The position numbers and the translations under genes are program-made. From MGIIb-O5 sp002499325 (GTDB lineage Archaea; Thermoplasmatota; Poseidoniia; Poseidoniales; Thalassarchaeaceae), in assembly GCA_964013425.1 (NCBI GenBank), contig CAXGWC010000003.1:1-64000 (forward strand): 64,000 nucleotides of DNA. The letters are read 5' to 3'. The stretch's first letter is position 1; each line of letters begins with the position of its first letter. The notes beneath the pieces were generated by a model. The model made no database searches. It was not told where the DNA came from and saw only the letters and a list, made by a program, of their open reading frames with translations. Shown one piece after another: positions 35,391-44,300 of this stretch.

Positions 35391-36751
35391 ATCATTCCCT
35401 GCGAGGTCATAGCTTCTGCGACCTTTAAGAATCCAGCAATGTTTGCTCCAGCAACGTAGTTACCAGGCATTCCGAATCTTTCAGCGGTTTCATAGGCATT
35501 CTTGTGGATATCGACCATTATAGCATCTAACCTAGAATCAACCTCTTCACGACTCCATGACAATCTGAGACTATTCTGACTCATTTCAAGTCCGGAGGTG
35601 GCGACTCCGCCTGCGTTTGATGCCTTTCCAGGGCCGAAAAGAATTCCATTCTTGAGGAATACCTCGACAGCTTCTGGAGTGCAAGGCATATTTGCCCCTT
35701 CTGCAACAGCAATCACCTTGTTTGCGACCAACATTTCCGCTTCGGAGCCGTTCAGCTCATTTTGGGTGGCACAGGGAAGAGCGATGTCGACATTTACCCC
35801 CCAAAGACCATTAGGAGTTGGCTCGGGCTCGGATGGATTAAACTGGACGCCATCGAAGTTGTCTGCATACTCAGAAATTCTTCCTCTTCGATTGTTCTTT
35901 AGATCCATTATCCAATCTAACTTCTCTCTGTCAATCCCTGAAGGGTCATGAATCCATCCGCTGGAATCGGACATTGTAACCGGCTTTCCTCCAAGATCGA
36001 GAACCTTCTCACAAGCAAACTGAGCTACATTCCCAGAGCCTGAAATAGAAACAGTTGCTCCTTCAAAGGATCTTCCAGTCGTCGCCAGCATCTCACGTGC
36101 GAAGTAAACTAATCCATATCCAGTAGCTTCTGGCCTAATTAGGGAGCCTCCGTAAGACCTTCCCTTTCCGGTCAGGACACCCGTGAACTCGTTGGCTAGT
36201 TTCTTGTACATGCCAAACATGTAACCTATCTCTCGTCCTCCGACACCGATATCTCCAGCTGGCACGTCTAAATCAGCGCCAATATGCCTCCATAGTTCCA
36301 TCATAAAAGATTGGCAGAATCTCATTACTTCAGAGTCAGATTTACCTTTTGGGTTGAAATCTGAGCCCCCCTTTCCACCCCCCATTGGCAATCCAGTAAG
36401 ACTATTTTTGAAGACCTGCTCAAAAGCTAGGAATTTCAATATAGATTGGTTTACACTTGGGTGAAACCTAAGGCCACCTTTGTAAGGTCCGATAGAGCCG
36501 TTCATTTGAATTCTGAATCCCCTGTTTACATTTAGGTTCCCATTGTCATCAAACCACGGGACTCTAAATTGGATGATTCGTTCAGCCTCTACCATCGCCT
36601 CTATTACGGGCATATACTCGGGATATTCTTCTATTACTGGAGAAAGGCTTTCGAGAACCTCCTCTACAGCCTGATGAAACTCAGGTTGGTTCGGGTCTCT
36701 TGCAATTACGCTGTCGTATACTGATTTAATTCTGCTATCCATAGCACTCAC
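35387..36751 (-). CDS. gdhA: Glutamate dehydrogenase, family I (bacterial-type)
   Basis: The 454-residue hexameric enzyme interconverts glutamate with 2-oxoglutarate and ammonia. It matches the E. coli GdhA family closely: RFHPSVNQSILKFLAFEQ, LPMGGGKGGSDF with the catalytic Lys at about 127, DVPAGDIGVGGREIGYM, TGKGRSYGGSLIRPEATGYG and the Rossmann SGSGNVAQF. Most archaeal GDHs belong to the shorter family II, so this copy looks bacterial in origin. The family is usually NADP-linked; cofactor choice is not certain from sequence. GTG at 36751 and ATG at 36742 are both possible starts. An A-rich element (CCTAAAAAAGG, 36769-36779) is spaced for a leaderless start here. Convergent with the amino-acid ABC transporter. 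Confidence 0.95.
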   Translation of the reverse strand: MSAMDSRIKSVYDSVIARDPNQPEFHQAVEEVLESLSPVIEEYPEYMPVIEAMVEAERIIQFRVPWFDDNGNLNVNRGFRIQMNGSIGPYKGGLRFHPSVNQSILKFLAFEQVFKNSLTGLPMGGGKGGSDFNPKGKSDSEVMRFCQSFMMELWRHIGADLDVPAGDIGVGGREIGYMFGMYKKLANEFTGVLTGKGRSYGGSLIRPEATGYGLVYFAREMLATTGRSFEGATVSISGSGNVAQFACEKVLDLGGKPVTMSDSSGWIHDPSGIDREKLDWIMDLKNNRRGRISEYADNFDGVQFNPSEPEPTPNGLWGVNVDIALPCATQNELNGSEAEMLVANKVIAVAEGANMPCTPEAVEVFLKNGILFGPGKASNAGGVATSGLEMSQNSLRLSWSREEVDSRLDAIMVDIHKNAYETAERFGMPGNYVAGANIAGFLKVAEAMTSQGMI

Positions 36752-36791
36752 CGGCGGTTGAAGATTCCTTTTTTAGGTACCAGCCGCTTTT

Positions 36792-36805
36792 GCGAGAAGC
36801 CTCGC
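36792..36805. promoter_or_regulatory. Small perfect inverted repeat upstream of gdhA
   Basis: GCGAG-AAGC-CTCGC is a perfect 5-bp inverted repeat with a 4-base centre, flanked by short AAAAG/CTTTT stretches. It lies about 15 bases upstream of the A-rich promoter element of gdhA and could be a regulator site; 5-bp arms occur by chance fairly often. Confidence 0.3.
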
Positions 36806-36847
36806 CCTTTTGAATCATATCCCAACAGGACATGCATGAAATACCAA

Positions 36848-38164
36848 TTAAGAGAATAGGATATTCTCGGATACTTTTGAAACCTTATCCTCATATCCTG
36901 GCAGAGTCATAACATAGAACACGGCCTGACTAACCTGCCTGTTTCTGAGTGCCTCGGCGATTGGAGTGTGTTCCCTAAACCATCTAGTTCTCCCATCATC
37001 TCCAATAATTCTGATATCCACCTGAGACATCCTCGGCTCAGCGAGTAAGAGCTTGATATTTGGTACATCTATAGCAACATAACCTGACTCGAGTCCAGAT
37101 CTCCTAGCGATCTCATCCTCAAATTCTATTCTCTTTTCGGAATTAGAAGCAAGTTCAGCTAGTAAATTGATATCTTCTTCAGTTAGATCTTGCCTTCTTC
37201 TGGATAAACATACTTTCAGGAGTTGTCTATACTTTAGTCTCCTAATCATATCTCTGGCGAAATCACCCGCCTCATGCAGTACTTGCCAAATCTCTGCGTC
37301 CACTCTCCTCTGGAGATCAAAAGATTCTGGGGTGTTTTCTTCACTTCGCTCTACTGCCCTCGAAAGCATTACCTCCGTAACTCTGGTGACCCGATGGAAA
37401 TATACTGCACTGTACATCAAACCTCTGGCTACAAGCATTCCTTCTAGCGCTGGGAGACCTCCTTCTTCCACTGAGATATCACCTCCATGCCTTTCTAGGC
37501 ACATTATTAGCCTTCTGTGATCTATTATTCCATGCTTTACACCAGTAAAGTGTGAATCTCTAAGAAGGTAGTCAATTTGATCGCAGTCTACAGGGCCATG
37601 AATCAAGTGAGCCATAGTCTTGTCATCTTGAACAAAATCTGTTTTCCCTTCAGACCAAGAAAGGAGGTTTCTCTCTGAGCCCTTGGCATCTGGGCCTCTG
37701 ATTAGACCAGCAACCTCCTTAGGATCTATGCCGTGATTCTCAAGAATCTCGGGAACGCTTATTCTGTTCTGAATTGAAGAGTCTTCGCCATCCCTCAATA
37801 CATCATAATCGCCAACAATTATTCCCTCTGTAATTGACATGTGGTCTAAACCTCCTCTCTCGTGCAAGATATGCTCCAAAGTATGAGAATATGGCCCATG
37901 ACCTACATCATGCAATAGGGCCGCAACGCTGACTGTATCAGTCTCATAACTATCGAGTCCGAGAGACTCTGCCATCATACTAGAAACATGTGATACTCCG
38001 AGGGAGTGCTCAAAACGGGTATGGTGCGCTCCTGGGAATACCAAATGTGCCAGTCCTAGTTGTTTGATATGGCTTAGCTTATTCATCTCGGGGGTTTTGA
38101 GAAGCTCCTCTCTGACTCCGTCAATCCTAAACTGTCCATGGATGGCGTCATTGATTGTTTTCAT
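36848..38164 (-). CDS. HD-domain phosphohydrolase (dNTPase-like)
   Basis: The 438-residue protein from the ATG at 38164 (MKTINDAIHGQFRID) belongs to the HD superfamily of deoxynucleoside triphosphate triphosphohydrolase-like proteins (SAMHD1/YdhJ group). Metal ligands are visible: HHTRFEHSLGVSH, ALLHDVGHGPYSHTLEH and the later VDCDQIDYLLRD. It opens with the I-x-D-xIHG segment common to this group. Substrate is not determined; dNTP control or a regulatory nucleotide are options. An in-frame ATG at 38236 lies inside the repeat-rich operator region and is unlikely. The gene is divergent from the ribbon-helix-helix regulator across an operator-like repeat. Confidence 0.85.
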   Translation of the reverse strand: MKTINDAIHGQFRIDGVREELLKTPEMNKLSHIKQLGLAHLVFPGAHHTRFEHSLGVSHVSSMMAESLGLDSYETDTVSVAALLHDVGHGPYSHTLEHILHERGGLDHMSITEGIIVGDYDVLRDGEDSSIQNRISVPEILENHGIDPKEVAGLIRGPDAKGSERNLLSWSEGKTDFVQDDKTMAHLIHGPVDCDQIDYLLRDSHFTGVKHGIIDHRRLIMCLERHGGDISVEEGGLPALEGMLVARGLMYSAVYFHRVTRVTEVMLSRAVERSEENTPESFDLQRRVDAEIWQVLHEAGDFARDMIRRLKYRQLLKVCLSRRRQDLTEEDINLLAELASNSEKRIEFEDEIARRSGLESGYVAIDVPNIKLLLAEPRMSQVDIRIIGDDGRTRWFREHTPIAEALRNRQVSQAVFYVMTLPGYEDKVSKVSENILFS

Positions 38165-38220
38165 TGCAAGCCCGGTATACGCGAGAGTGTGCCCCCCATT
38201 AATGGAACTGCTGAGAGATA

Positions 38221-38268
38221 ATACAATTAATTGCATTTCATTTGTATTTCATATGAGATACAATTAAT
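38221..38268. promoter_or_regulatory. Operator-like repeats between HD hydrolase and RHH regulator genes
   Basis: Left arm ATTAATTGCATTTCAT (38226-38241) and right arm ATGAGATACAATTAAT (38253-38268) form a 16-base inverted repeat with 14 matching positions around an 11-base centre. In addition ATACAATTAAT occurs as an exact direct repeat at 38221 and 38258. The AT-rich right end can serve as TATA element for the plus gene at 38307 and the whole block lies upstream of the minus gene at 38164. The position suits autoregulation by the adjacent ribbon-helix-helix protein. Confidence 0.6.
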
Positions 38269-38306
38269 ACCCCCCTCCCCTTTCGACGGACAAGAAGGTA
38301 GCCAGT

Positions 38307-38675
38307 ATGTCCGGTCATAGCCCAATGATTTCGATGAGAATACCTGAAGATCATCTTCTGGAGCTAGATCAATTGGTTGGATTGGATGGAATGAGAAATC
38401 GATCTGATGTTATTCGAACTGCGATTAGAAAATACCTCTCTGATGAGCATCTCATTAGTGGCGACAAGGTGGAAGTTAACCTAGGACCAGATCTAAGTTC
38501 TAGGATGGAGGATTTCTGCAAGTTGCATGGTGAAAAACCTGACTCGGTTTTGAGGCAGGCCGCCAGGGAACATATCAGGAATGTTACACTTGAAGATACA
38601 AAAGTTACAGATTTAATTTATTCTAGAATGAATGAACTTAGAGAAAGAAGCAATGATGATTCAAACGCTATATGA
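38307..38675 (+). CDS. Ribbon-helix-helix (CopG/NikR-type) transcription regulator
   Basis: The 122-residue protein begins with a typical RHH DNA-binding domain: strand SPMISMRIPEDHLLELDQLV, a turn GMRNRSDVIRTAIRKYLSD with the conserved Arg-Ser-Asp start of helix B. The C-terminal 70 residues repeat the theme in weaker form (LSSRMEDFCKLHGEKPDSVLRQAAREHI), suggesting a tandem or degenerate second RHH unit. The nickel ligands of NikR (a His-rich C-terminal ACT domain) are not seen. It likely acts as a dimer and may regulate itself and the divergent HD hydrolase through the repeats at 38221-38268; this is inferred from position. Confidence 0.8.
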   Translation: MSGHSPMISMRIPEDHLLELDQLVGLDGMRNRSDVIRTAIRKYLSDEHLISGDKVEVNLGPDLSSRMEDFCKLHGEKPDSVLRQAAREHIRNVTLEDTKVTDLIYSRMNELRERSNDDSNAI

Positions 38676-38676
38676 G

Positions 38677-38743
38677 GCGAGGGAAATGTGTGAGGACGGG
38701 ATGCACGGAACCACCGCGGGGGGGCCTGATGGCTCCCTCGCAC
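38677..38743 (+). other. GC-rich structured intergenic element with alternative hairpins
   Basis: Between the RHH gene stop and xpd (38858) lie 182 bases without a gene. A strong hairpin pairs 38716-38726 (GCGGGGGGGCC) with 38731-38741 (GGCTCCCTCGC) over 11 bp, with two G-U pairs, around loop TGAT. The same 3' arm could instead pair with GCGAGGG at 38677-38683 (7 bp, perfect) or, at 38736-38743, with GTGTGAGG at 38688-38695. There is no T tract after the hairpin. A TATA-like AAATATAA follows at 38746-38753. It could be a small RNA, a 3' end structure of the RHH message, or a leader switch. Confidence 0.35.
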
Positions 38744-38857
38744 CCAAATATAACGGTCTAAGGGGACTCAGGGACAGGGCCATGAAAGCTCTGGGAAACA
38801 GTTTCTAGGGATTAATGTCTACCCAATCTTCTTGGCCGTCCTTTTCACGGTAAAGCT

Positions 38858-40858
38858 ATGAGTGAGGGTGCCGTGGGTAAATCTGGCATATTTTTCGCTC
38901 ATGAAGTAGCTAGGAAATCCCAGTACGAGATGATTTCAGATGGAATTGATACTCTTACTGAGGGAGGATTCCTCCTAGCGGCCGCCCCGACTGGAATTGG
39001 AAAAACAGCGGCAGCGCTGGCTTCAGCCCTCCAAGCCTCATTTGATAATAATCTGGCGACTGAAAAACCGAAGATAATTTTCATGACTGGGAGGCAGTCT
39101 CAACATAGAATCGTAGTCGATACTGTTCGTCAGATTAACTCTAGGATACCAGAAGGCATTCCAAAAATAACTTTGATAGATATTATTGGCAGAGAAGGGA
39201 TGTGCGAATATGTAGATCGTTCTACTGGAAAATGTAGTTGTGAAGGGGACGTAGTTGAAGAAACTCGTAAAGCTAGACGCTCAGACCTGAGAAAGAAGTT
39301 ACTAGAAGAGCCTCGACATGTTGATTGGAGTGTAAAATATGGCAAATCCAGAAAAGTCTGTTCTTGGGCTACAGCCAGAATGGCGGCAGGGCACGCAGAC
39401 ATTCTTGTATGCGACTACAATCATGTTTTCGTGGAGAGGGTTAGGGAGGCTTCCCTGCCTGCGATGGGTATTGAGTTGGAAAACTCTATTCTAATTGTAG
39501 ATGAAGCACACAACCTACCTGACAGGATTAGGAGTGGATTGGAGAGAAGAGTAACAGATGATGTCTTCAATAGGGCTTTGGATAATATAGCGGAATACAA
39601 GGGAAATTTAGAGAAGGCTAATTCAAATCTCGACTTGCCTGAATCCGGACAGCTTAGAGATGTAAGGCATCTAGAGATGCAGGTTAAGTCCCTTCAGATC
39701 CCTATGATGAATTGGTTGAAAGAAAGGAAGAAGGAGAATGAAATGACGAAGGGGGATGATATGAGAGTCCCTACTCAAGATTTCCTAGATGTATTTTCCA
39801 AAGCTACTGAAGGGGTTCTGGAGGAGGACGAGGGGGACGACATATCCAGAATTTTGTTGATGATAAGGCGTTTATTCTCTGTGACAATAGACGAGGAAGA
39901 AGATTCAGAAGACGAGGAGCAGAATGATTGTACCAGAATAGCTGAAATGCTAGAAATTTGTATAAGGTTCAGAAACAGTTCCGCTTTGTCCCTGGTATTT
40001 GATGAACTTCTTGATAGCCCGCGTATTACTTGCCATCTTCTTGACCCAAGTGTAGTGGGGAAATCTGTGTTCGAGAGTTGCCGTGGATCGATTCTTATGT
40101 CTGGCACTCTCTTCCCTCCTATGATGTATTCAGAGATACTAGGCATACCGGCCAACAGGACTGTTTGCAAGGTATATTCATCGGACTTCCCAGTTGAGAA
40201 TAGGCCAGTTCTGATCGCGAGTGATGTAACTAGTAAATTCACAGAGCGTGAAAGAAGTATCCCCCTTATAGGGCAACATGTCAGAGCAGTTATTGAGAAC
40301 ACAGACGGAAATGTAGCCATCTTCGCGCCCAGCTACACTATGTTGGAAAGAATACATTCAGATTTCATAAATTTAGGATGGAATGGGGGTAGAGTAATTC
40401 TGAAGGAAGAGCAAAGAATGAGTAAGGGAAGAGTTGAATCTATGGTTTCAAGACTCTATGAACAGAAACAAATGGGAGGAGCCGTAATCTTTGGAGTTCT
40501 AAATGGTAAGCTTTCTGAGGGTGTCGACTATTCTGATAATGTCCTTGATTCATTAGTTTGCATAGGCCTTCCACTTCCTCCTCCTAGTTCCAAACAGGAT
40601 TCTTTGATAGATTACTTTACTAAGAAATTTGACAGAAATAGAGCTTGGAAGTATGCCAGCCTCCAACCTGCCGTCAATAGTGTTCTTCAAGCCCTTGGAA
40701 GACCGATAAGGAAGAAGGAAGATAGAGCAATAATTGTATTACTAGAGAGTCGAATATTGGAACGCAGGGTGAGTGATTGTATGCCTTCAATGATGAAGAT
40801 CCAAACCTCAAGTCCCTCCAGAACTGCAGAGAGAGTAAAGGCATTCTTCGAGATCTAG
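38858..40858 (+). CDS. xpd: XPD/Rad3-type DNA helicase with Fe-S cluster
   Basis: The 666-residue superfamily 2 helicase unwinds DNA 5' to 3' and belongs to the archaeal XPD group linked to DNA repair. Walker A is APTGIGKT (Lys49), the DEAH box is at 215-218 in IVDEAHNLPD, and motif VI is QALGRPIRK. Four cysteines, at about 116, 126, 128 and 168, are placed to hold the 4Fe-4S cluster between motifs Ia and II. The Arch domain carries an acidic insertion (DEEEDSEDEEQND). The ATG at 38858 follows a leader of some 45-80 bases with AT-rich boxes near 38750 and 38812. The unknown gene at 40899 follows 40 bases later in the same direction. Confidence 0.93.
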   Translation: MSEGAVGKSGIFFAHEVARKSQYEMISDGIDTLTEGGFLLAAAPTGIGKTAAALASALQASFDNNLATEKPKIIFMTGRQSQHRIVVDTVRQINSRIPEGIPKITLIDIIGREGMCEYVDRSTGKCSCEGDVVEETRKARRSDLRKKLLEEPRHVDWSVKYGKSRKVCSWATARMAAGHADILVCDYNHVFVERVREASLPAMGIELENSILIVDEAHNLPDRIRSGLERRVTDDVFNRALDNIAEYKGNLEKANSNLDLPESGQLRDVRHLEMQVKSLQIPMMNWLKERKKENEMTKGDDMRVPTQDFLDVFSKATEGVLEEDEGDDISRILLMIRRLFSVTIDEEEDSEDEEQNDCTRIAEMLEICIRFRNSSALSLVFDELLDSPRITCHLLDPSVVGKSVFESCRGSILMSGTLFPPMMYSEILGIPANRTVCKVYSSDFPVENRPVLIASDVTSKFTERERSIPLIGQHVRAVIENTDGNVAIFAPSYTMLERIHSDFINLGWNGGRVILKEEQRMSKGRVESMVSRLYEQKQMGGAVIFGVLNGKLSEGVDYSDNVLDSLVCIGLPLPPPSSKQDSLIDYFTKKFDRNRAWKYASLQPAVNSVLQALGRPIRKKEDRAIIVLLESRILERRVSDCMPSMMKIQTSSPSRTAERVKAFFEI

Positions 40859-40898
40859 TGAGCAATGGGTTCATGTCAGACCTTCTCTTCCACCCTTC

Positions 40899-41372
40899 AT
40901 GGAATGGGTCAGGGTTTCGATAGGGGAAGAGAAAAGTACCGATCCTCCAATGCCCGCGCTTACAGGATCACACAATGGCTTGGACTCTGATGCCTCGACA
41001 TCACACCGAAAATTCTTTTCAGATATTCCTCATATGACAGAAGTGATTGATAATCATGAAAGATCCACAAAAAAAGTATTGATTCCAGGAAATGACTCAT
41101 TGGGCGGCTATGACTCGATCAAATTATTCGAGGAGCGAATAACCGCAATTGGTGCTGATTCTCTGGGGGATGGATTAGAGATTCCTCTATCTAAAACTGT
41201 CAGAGAAGAGGTGCTTCTTCAAAGGGCGACTACTGAATCAGGGCAGTTAGTCAGGTTAGTTGCACCAGAAAAATTTGGAGGCAGGATAGAGTCATTCATG
41301 CTGCCAAATGGAACTACCTTGAATGAGGCCTACTGGGATGGAGATAGATTGAAGATAACCTTCAATTACTAA
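40899..41372 (+). CDS. Unknown small soluble protein
   Basis: A protein of up to 157 residues that I do not recognise. The first 45 residues are low in hydrophobic content and Ser/Asp/Pro-rich. From MTEVIDNHER (in-frame ATG at 41034) the sequence looks better ordered, with LIPGNDSLGGYDSIKLFEERI, a QRATTESGQLVRLVAPEKFGG stretch and a strand-rich C-terminus ending KITFNY. The true start could be either. It follows xpd at 40 bases and its last 4 bases overlap the convergent giant gene's end. Confidence 0.6.
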   Translation: MEWVRVSIGEEKSTDPPMPALTGSHNGLDSDASTSHRKFFSDIPHMTEVIDNHERSTKKVLIPGNDSLGGYDSIKLFEERITAIGADSLGDGLEIPLSKTVREEVLLQRATTESGQLVRLVAPEKFGGRIESFMLPNGTTLNEAYWDGDRLKITFNY

Positions 41373-44300
41373 TCTTCGATTATTTTTCCTTTGGACCTTG
41401 ATGGAACGTCCTCTAATTGATCGATTTCTTGTAATACCGAGTTGAGAGCCATTTGCGCGCTTTCCCTGTGTTGGTTACCCAGAACGTGACTTGAGTACCT
41501 CGCTTCTTCGAATATCCTATCCAGAGATAGTAAAGCCTGTTCGCTTATTGGAAGTGCACTTCTGATTGCCATTTCGAATTCTCTTACGGTTTCGAAATCT
41601 CTTCTGAGGAATCCCCTGCTCATTAGTATCTTGCAAAGTCCTTCATAGCAATTGAATATCGCTTCCCTAACTTCGTCTCCAGCGGCTAGAAGTTCTGCAG
41701 TGTAGCTAAAGACACCAGCTAACTCATCAATAGCGGCCTTCTTTCTGTTTCTTATGGTTACTACCAGAGCTGAAACTCCGATCATAAATGCCACCAGAAG
41801 AACTGAAATTATTGCGGGCCTCAATAGAGAGTCGGAAGCTTCTGCCTGATAGTTTATGCTGACTTCACTAAACTGAGCAAGTTGAGTGGCGTTGACCGGG
41901 TCAATAATATCCGAGTCAGAGCTAAACTCAATTTTCAACTCGCCCCAAAAATCCCTATCCCAGAATGAGTGGTCATCATGGAATGATTCGAACTGATAGT
42001 CAAAAATTCCATTCACATCAGTCATCCCAACGACAGTAAAAAGAGTATCCGTATCATTGGTTAATCTGGCAGTAATTGAGACTCCTTCGACAGGAGGTGC
42101 TCGATTATCATCAGAAGCAGTTACGTTGATTTTTCCAGAAATCTTAGATTGTCCTCTCTCGATAAATATTCCATCGGGAATGAATACAAAGTCGACACTA
42201 ACTAGAATCTGTAAGTCGAATTCAACTGATGCCCCATTAAGGAATCTCTCGGCATCTGGTTCTACATCTATAGTGAAGATAGAATTACCAGGAGGCATGT
42301 ATGTCTTTGCATTGGAAGTGATGAGGAACTGTCCTGTGGCTTGGTCCCATGAAATAATTGCATTAGGCTCAAGAGAACCCTCCCAAAGGAGCGACATCTC
42401 CATCTCTTCCATTGTATTTCCGTCTCCTCCAATTTCTAGTACTCTACCTCTGACCCTGATTGGCCTAGTTTCGTCACTTCTGACTACCTCATCAGAGATG
42501 AGGAGTATTTCCACATTGATATCCGCTCTTGAGAAAACAGTAGTATTTGTCGAGTCGGATAGATATAGTTCCTCTCCGTAGAAATGGACCGAAACTAGGT
42601 GATCTCCGCGAGATATCGAATATCCCAGTTCGTGCGTGAATGAGAAAGTCCCATCAACCCCAGTAGTCACCACTAGTATCTCAATGCCATCCAAAAGGAA
42701 TGAGACTTCCCTATTCTCTAATCCCGGGGTACCGGGGGTGTCAGAATCATATAGCCTTCCAGAGAAGTTCCACGAACCGCCCCTTGTTGCTACGCTGTTC
42801 TCGACATTCAAGGTAATAGTAGTGTGATATGCAATTGTGAGATTTGTTTCGACTGAGGTCTGCCTGTAGTAGCCTTGGTCGGGAGATATTACAGTTACTG
42901 GGTGGACCCCCACATCAAGGAATTCTGAAACAACCCAAGAAAGATGCCAACTACCATCTTCTTCGGTCACTGTGGTCCCTATCAATATGCCATCAACAAA
43001 TATCTGTAGTGAGTGGTTGGAGAGCCAACCATCGGGAAGATTATCCCTCACATCACCCCTTAGATTCAGTACATCTCCAACCGCGACTGGGGTTGGATTT
43101 TCCACAGTCAGGGTTGTTGGAGAGAACACAGTGAAGATTGTTGTTGAGTTTGAGCCAAGAATGAATTCCTCACCCTGGAATAATAACATGACCTCCCTTG
43201 GTCCCAGAGGCATATCGGAGGGAACGGGGAAAAATAGACTGAATGAGCCGTTTCCATCTACACTAAGTGATGTCAGCATTTGACCATTCATGTATGCGTC
43301 GAGGGTCCTATTTGGAAGAGGCCTTCCGGCTCCATCGGTCAAAATTCCTTCAATCAGTAACAGTTCATTTCTATCTATTTCTCCCTGAGGAGTAGTTAGG
43401 ACCACCTGTGAAGTTTGCGTTACATTGAATGGAGAGGTAGTAATTGAAGATAGGTAATACTCTGGATTCAGCGAGTCTCCTTGCCCCATCGGATCTACCC
43501 ATGTAAAACCACCTAGGAACTCAATACTGAATGTATGCTGACCATAGTCCATGTCAAGTGGAAGATCATATGTGATTTGCCATGCCCCAGATGTAGAGTT
43601 TGAAACGTCAATATACTGTGGACCTACATCAATTCCATCGATGTGAAGATGGACCACTCCACCCTTCGGAGAGCCGTCCTCTACTAAAGGCAATCCGCGC
43701 TCATCTAAGAGTGTGCCACTGAATACCACTCGCTCCCCGGCTACGGCAGAGCCAGAGATGTTTGACACCTCTATCACAGTTGGAGCTAGAATGATTATCC
43801 TAGTCCATGTTTGGTCTCCTGATAAGCCAGTAGTTCCATTGATCCCGTCAAAAACTGCCGTCACAGTCATCGGCCCTGGATCCCTATTTGGATCGGTTGA
43901 CAGATTCGTGTTGATCAGACCATTTGAATCTGTAAATCCTGACCAAGTCTCGAGCCCATCCACTAGGATCTTGACCTCCACATTAGCGACATTCTCTCCA
44001 GCATTGTCCATTATAGAAATATTGAGATTTGTGGGGTCGCCTCTGATGGTTCTTGCATCGGGGTCCAAATCGGTTGGATCAATGATAGAAATCATTGAGA
44101 AGCCCCTACTATCGAAGGTTCCATTACTTGAGCTTGAGCTGTAGTAGTTCACAGTAGGAGTGTAAGTTGCTGAGATATTGTGGGCCCCTCTAGGGAATGT
44201 CATGTCCAAGAAAATCCTGGCTGACCAACTACCATCAGGATCCACAGCTCCCCCAGAAACAGTGAATCCAGTAGAAACATCGTCGATTAAGAAGGTCAGA

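Noticed and set aside
38771..38808. Possible leader peptide of 8 codons (ATG at 38780) before xpd
   Set aside because: It is too short, lacks a ribosome-binding sequence and has no visible link to xpd control.
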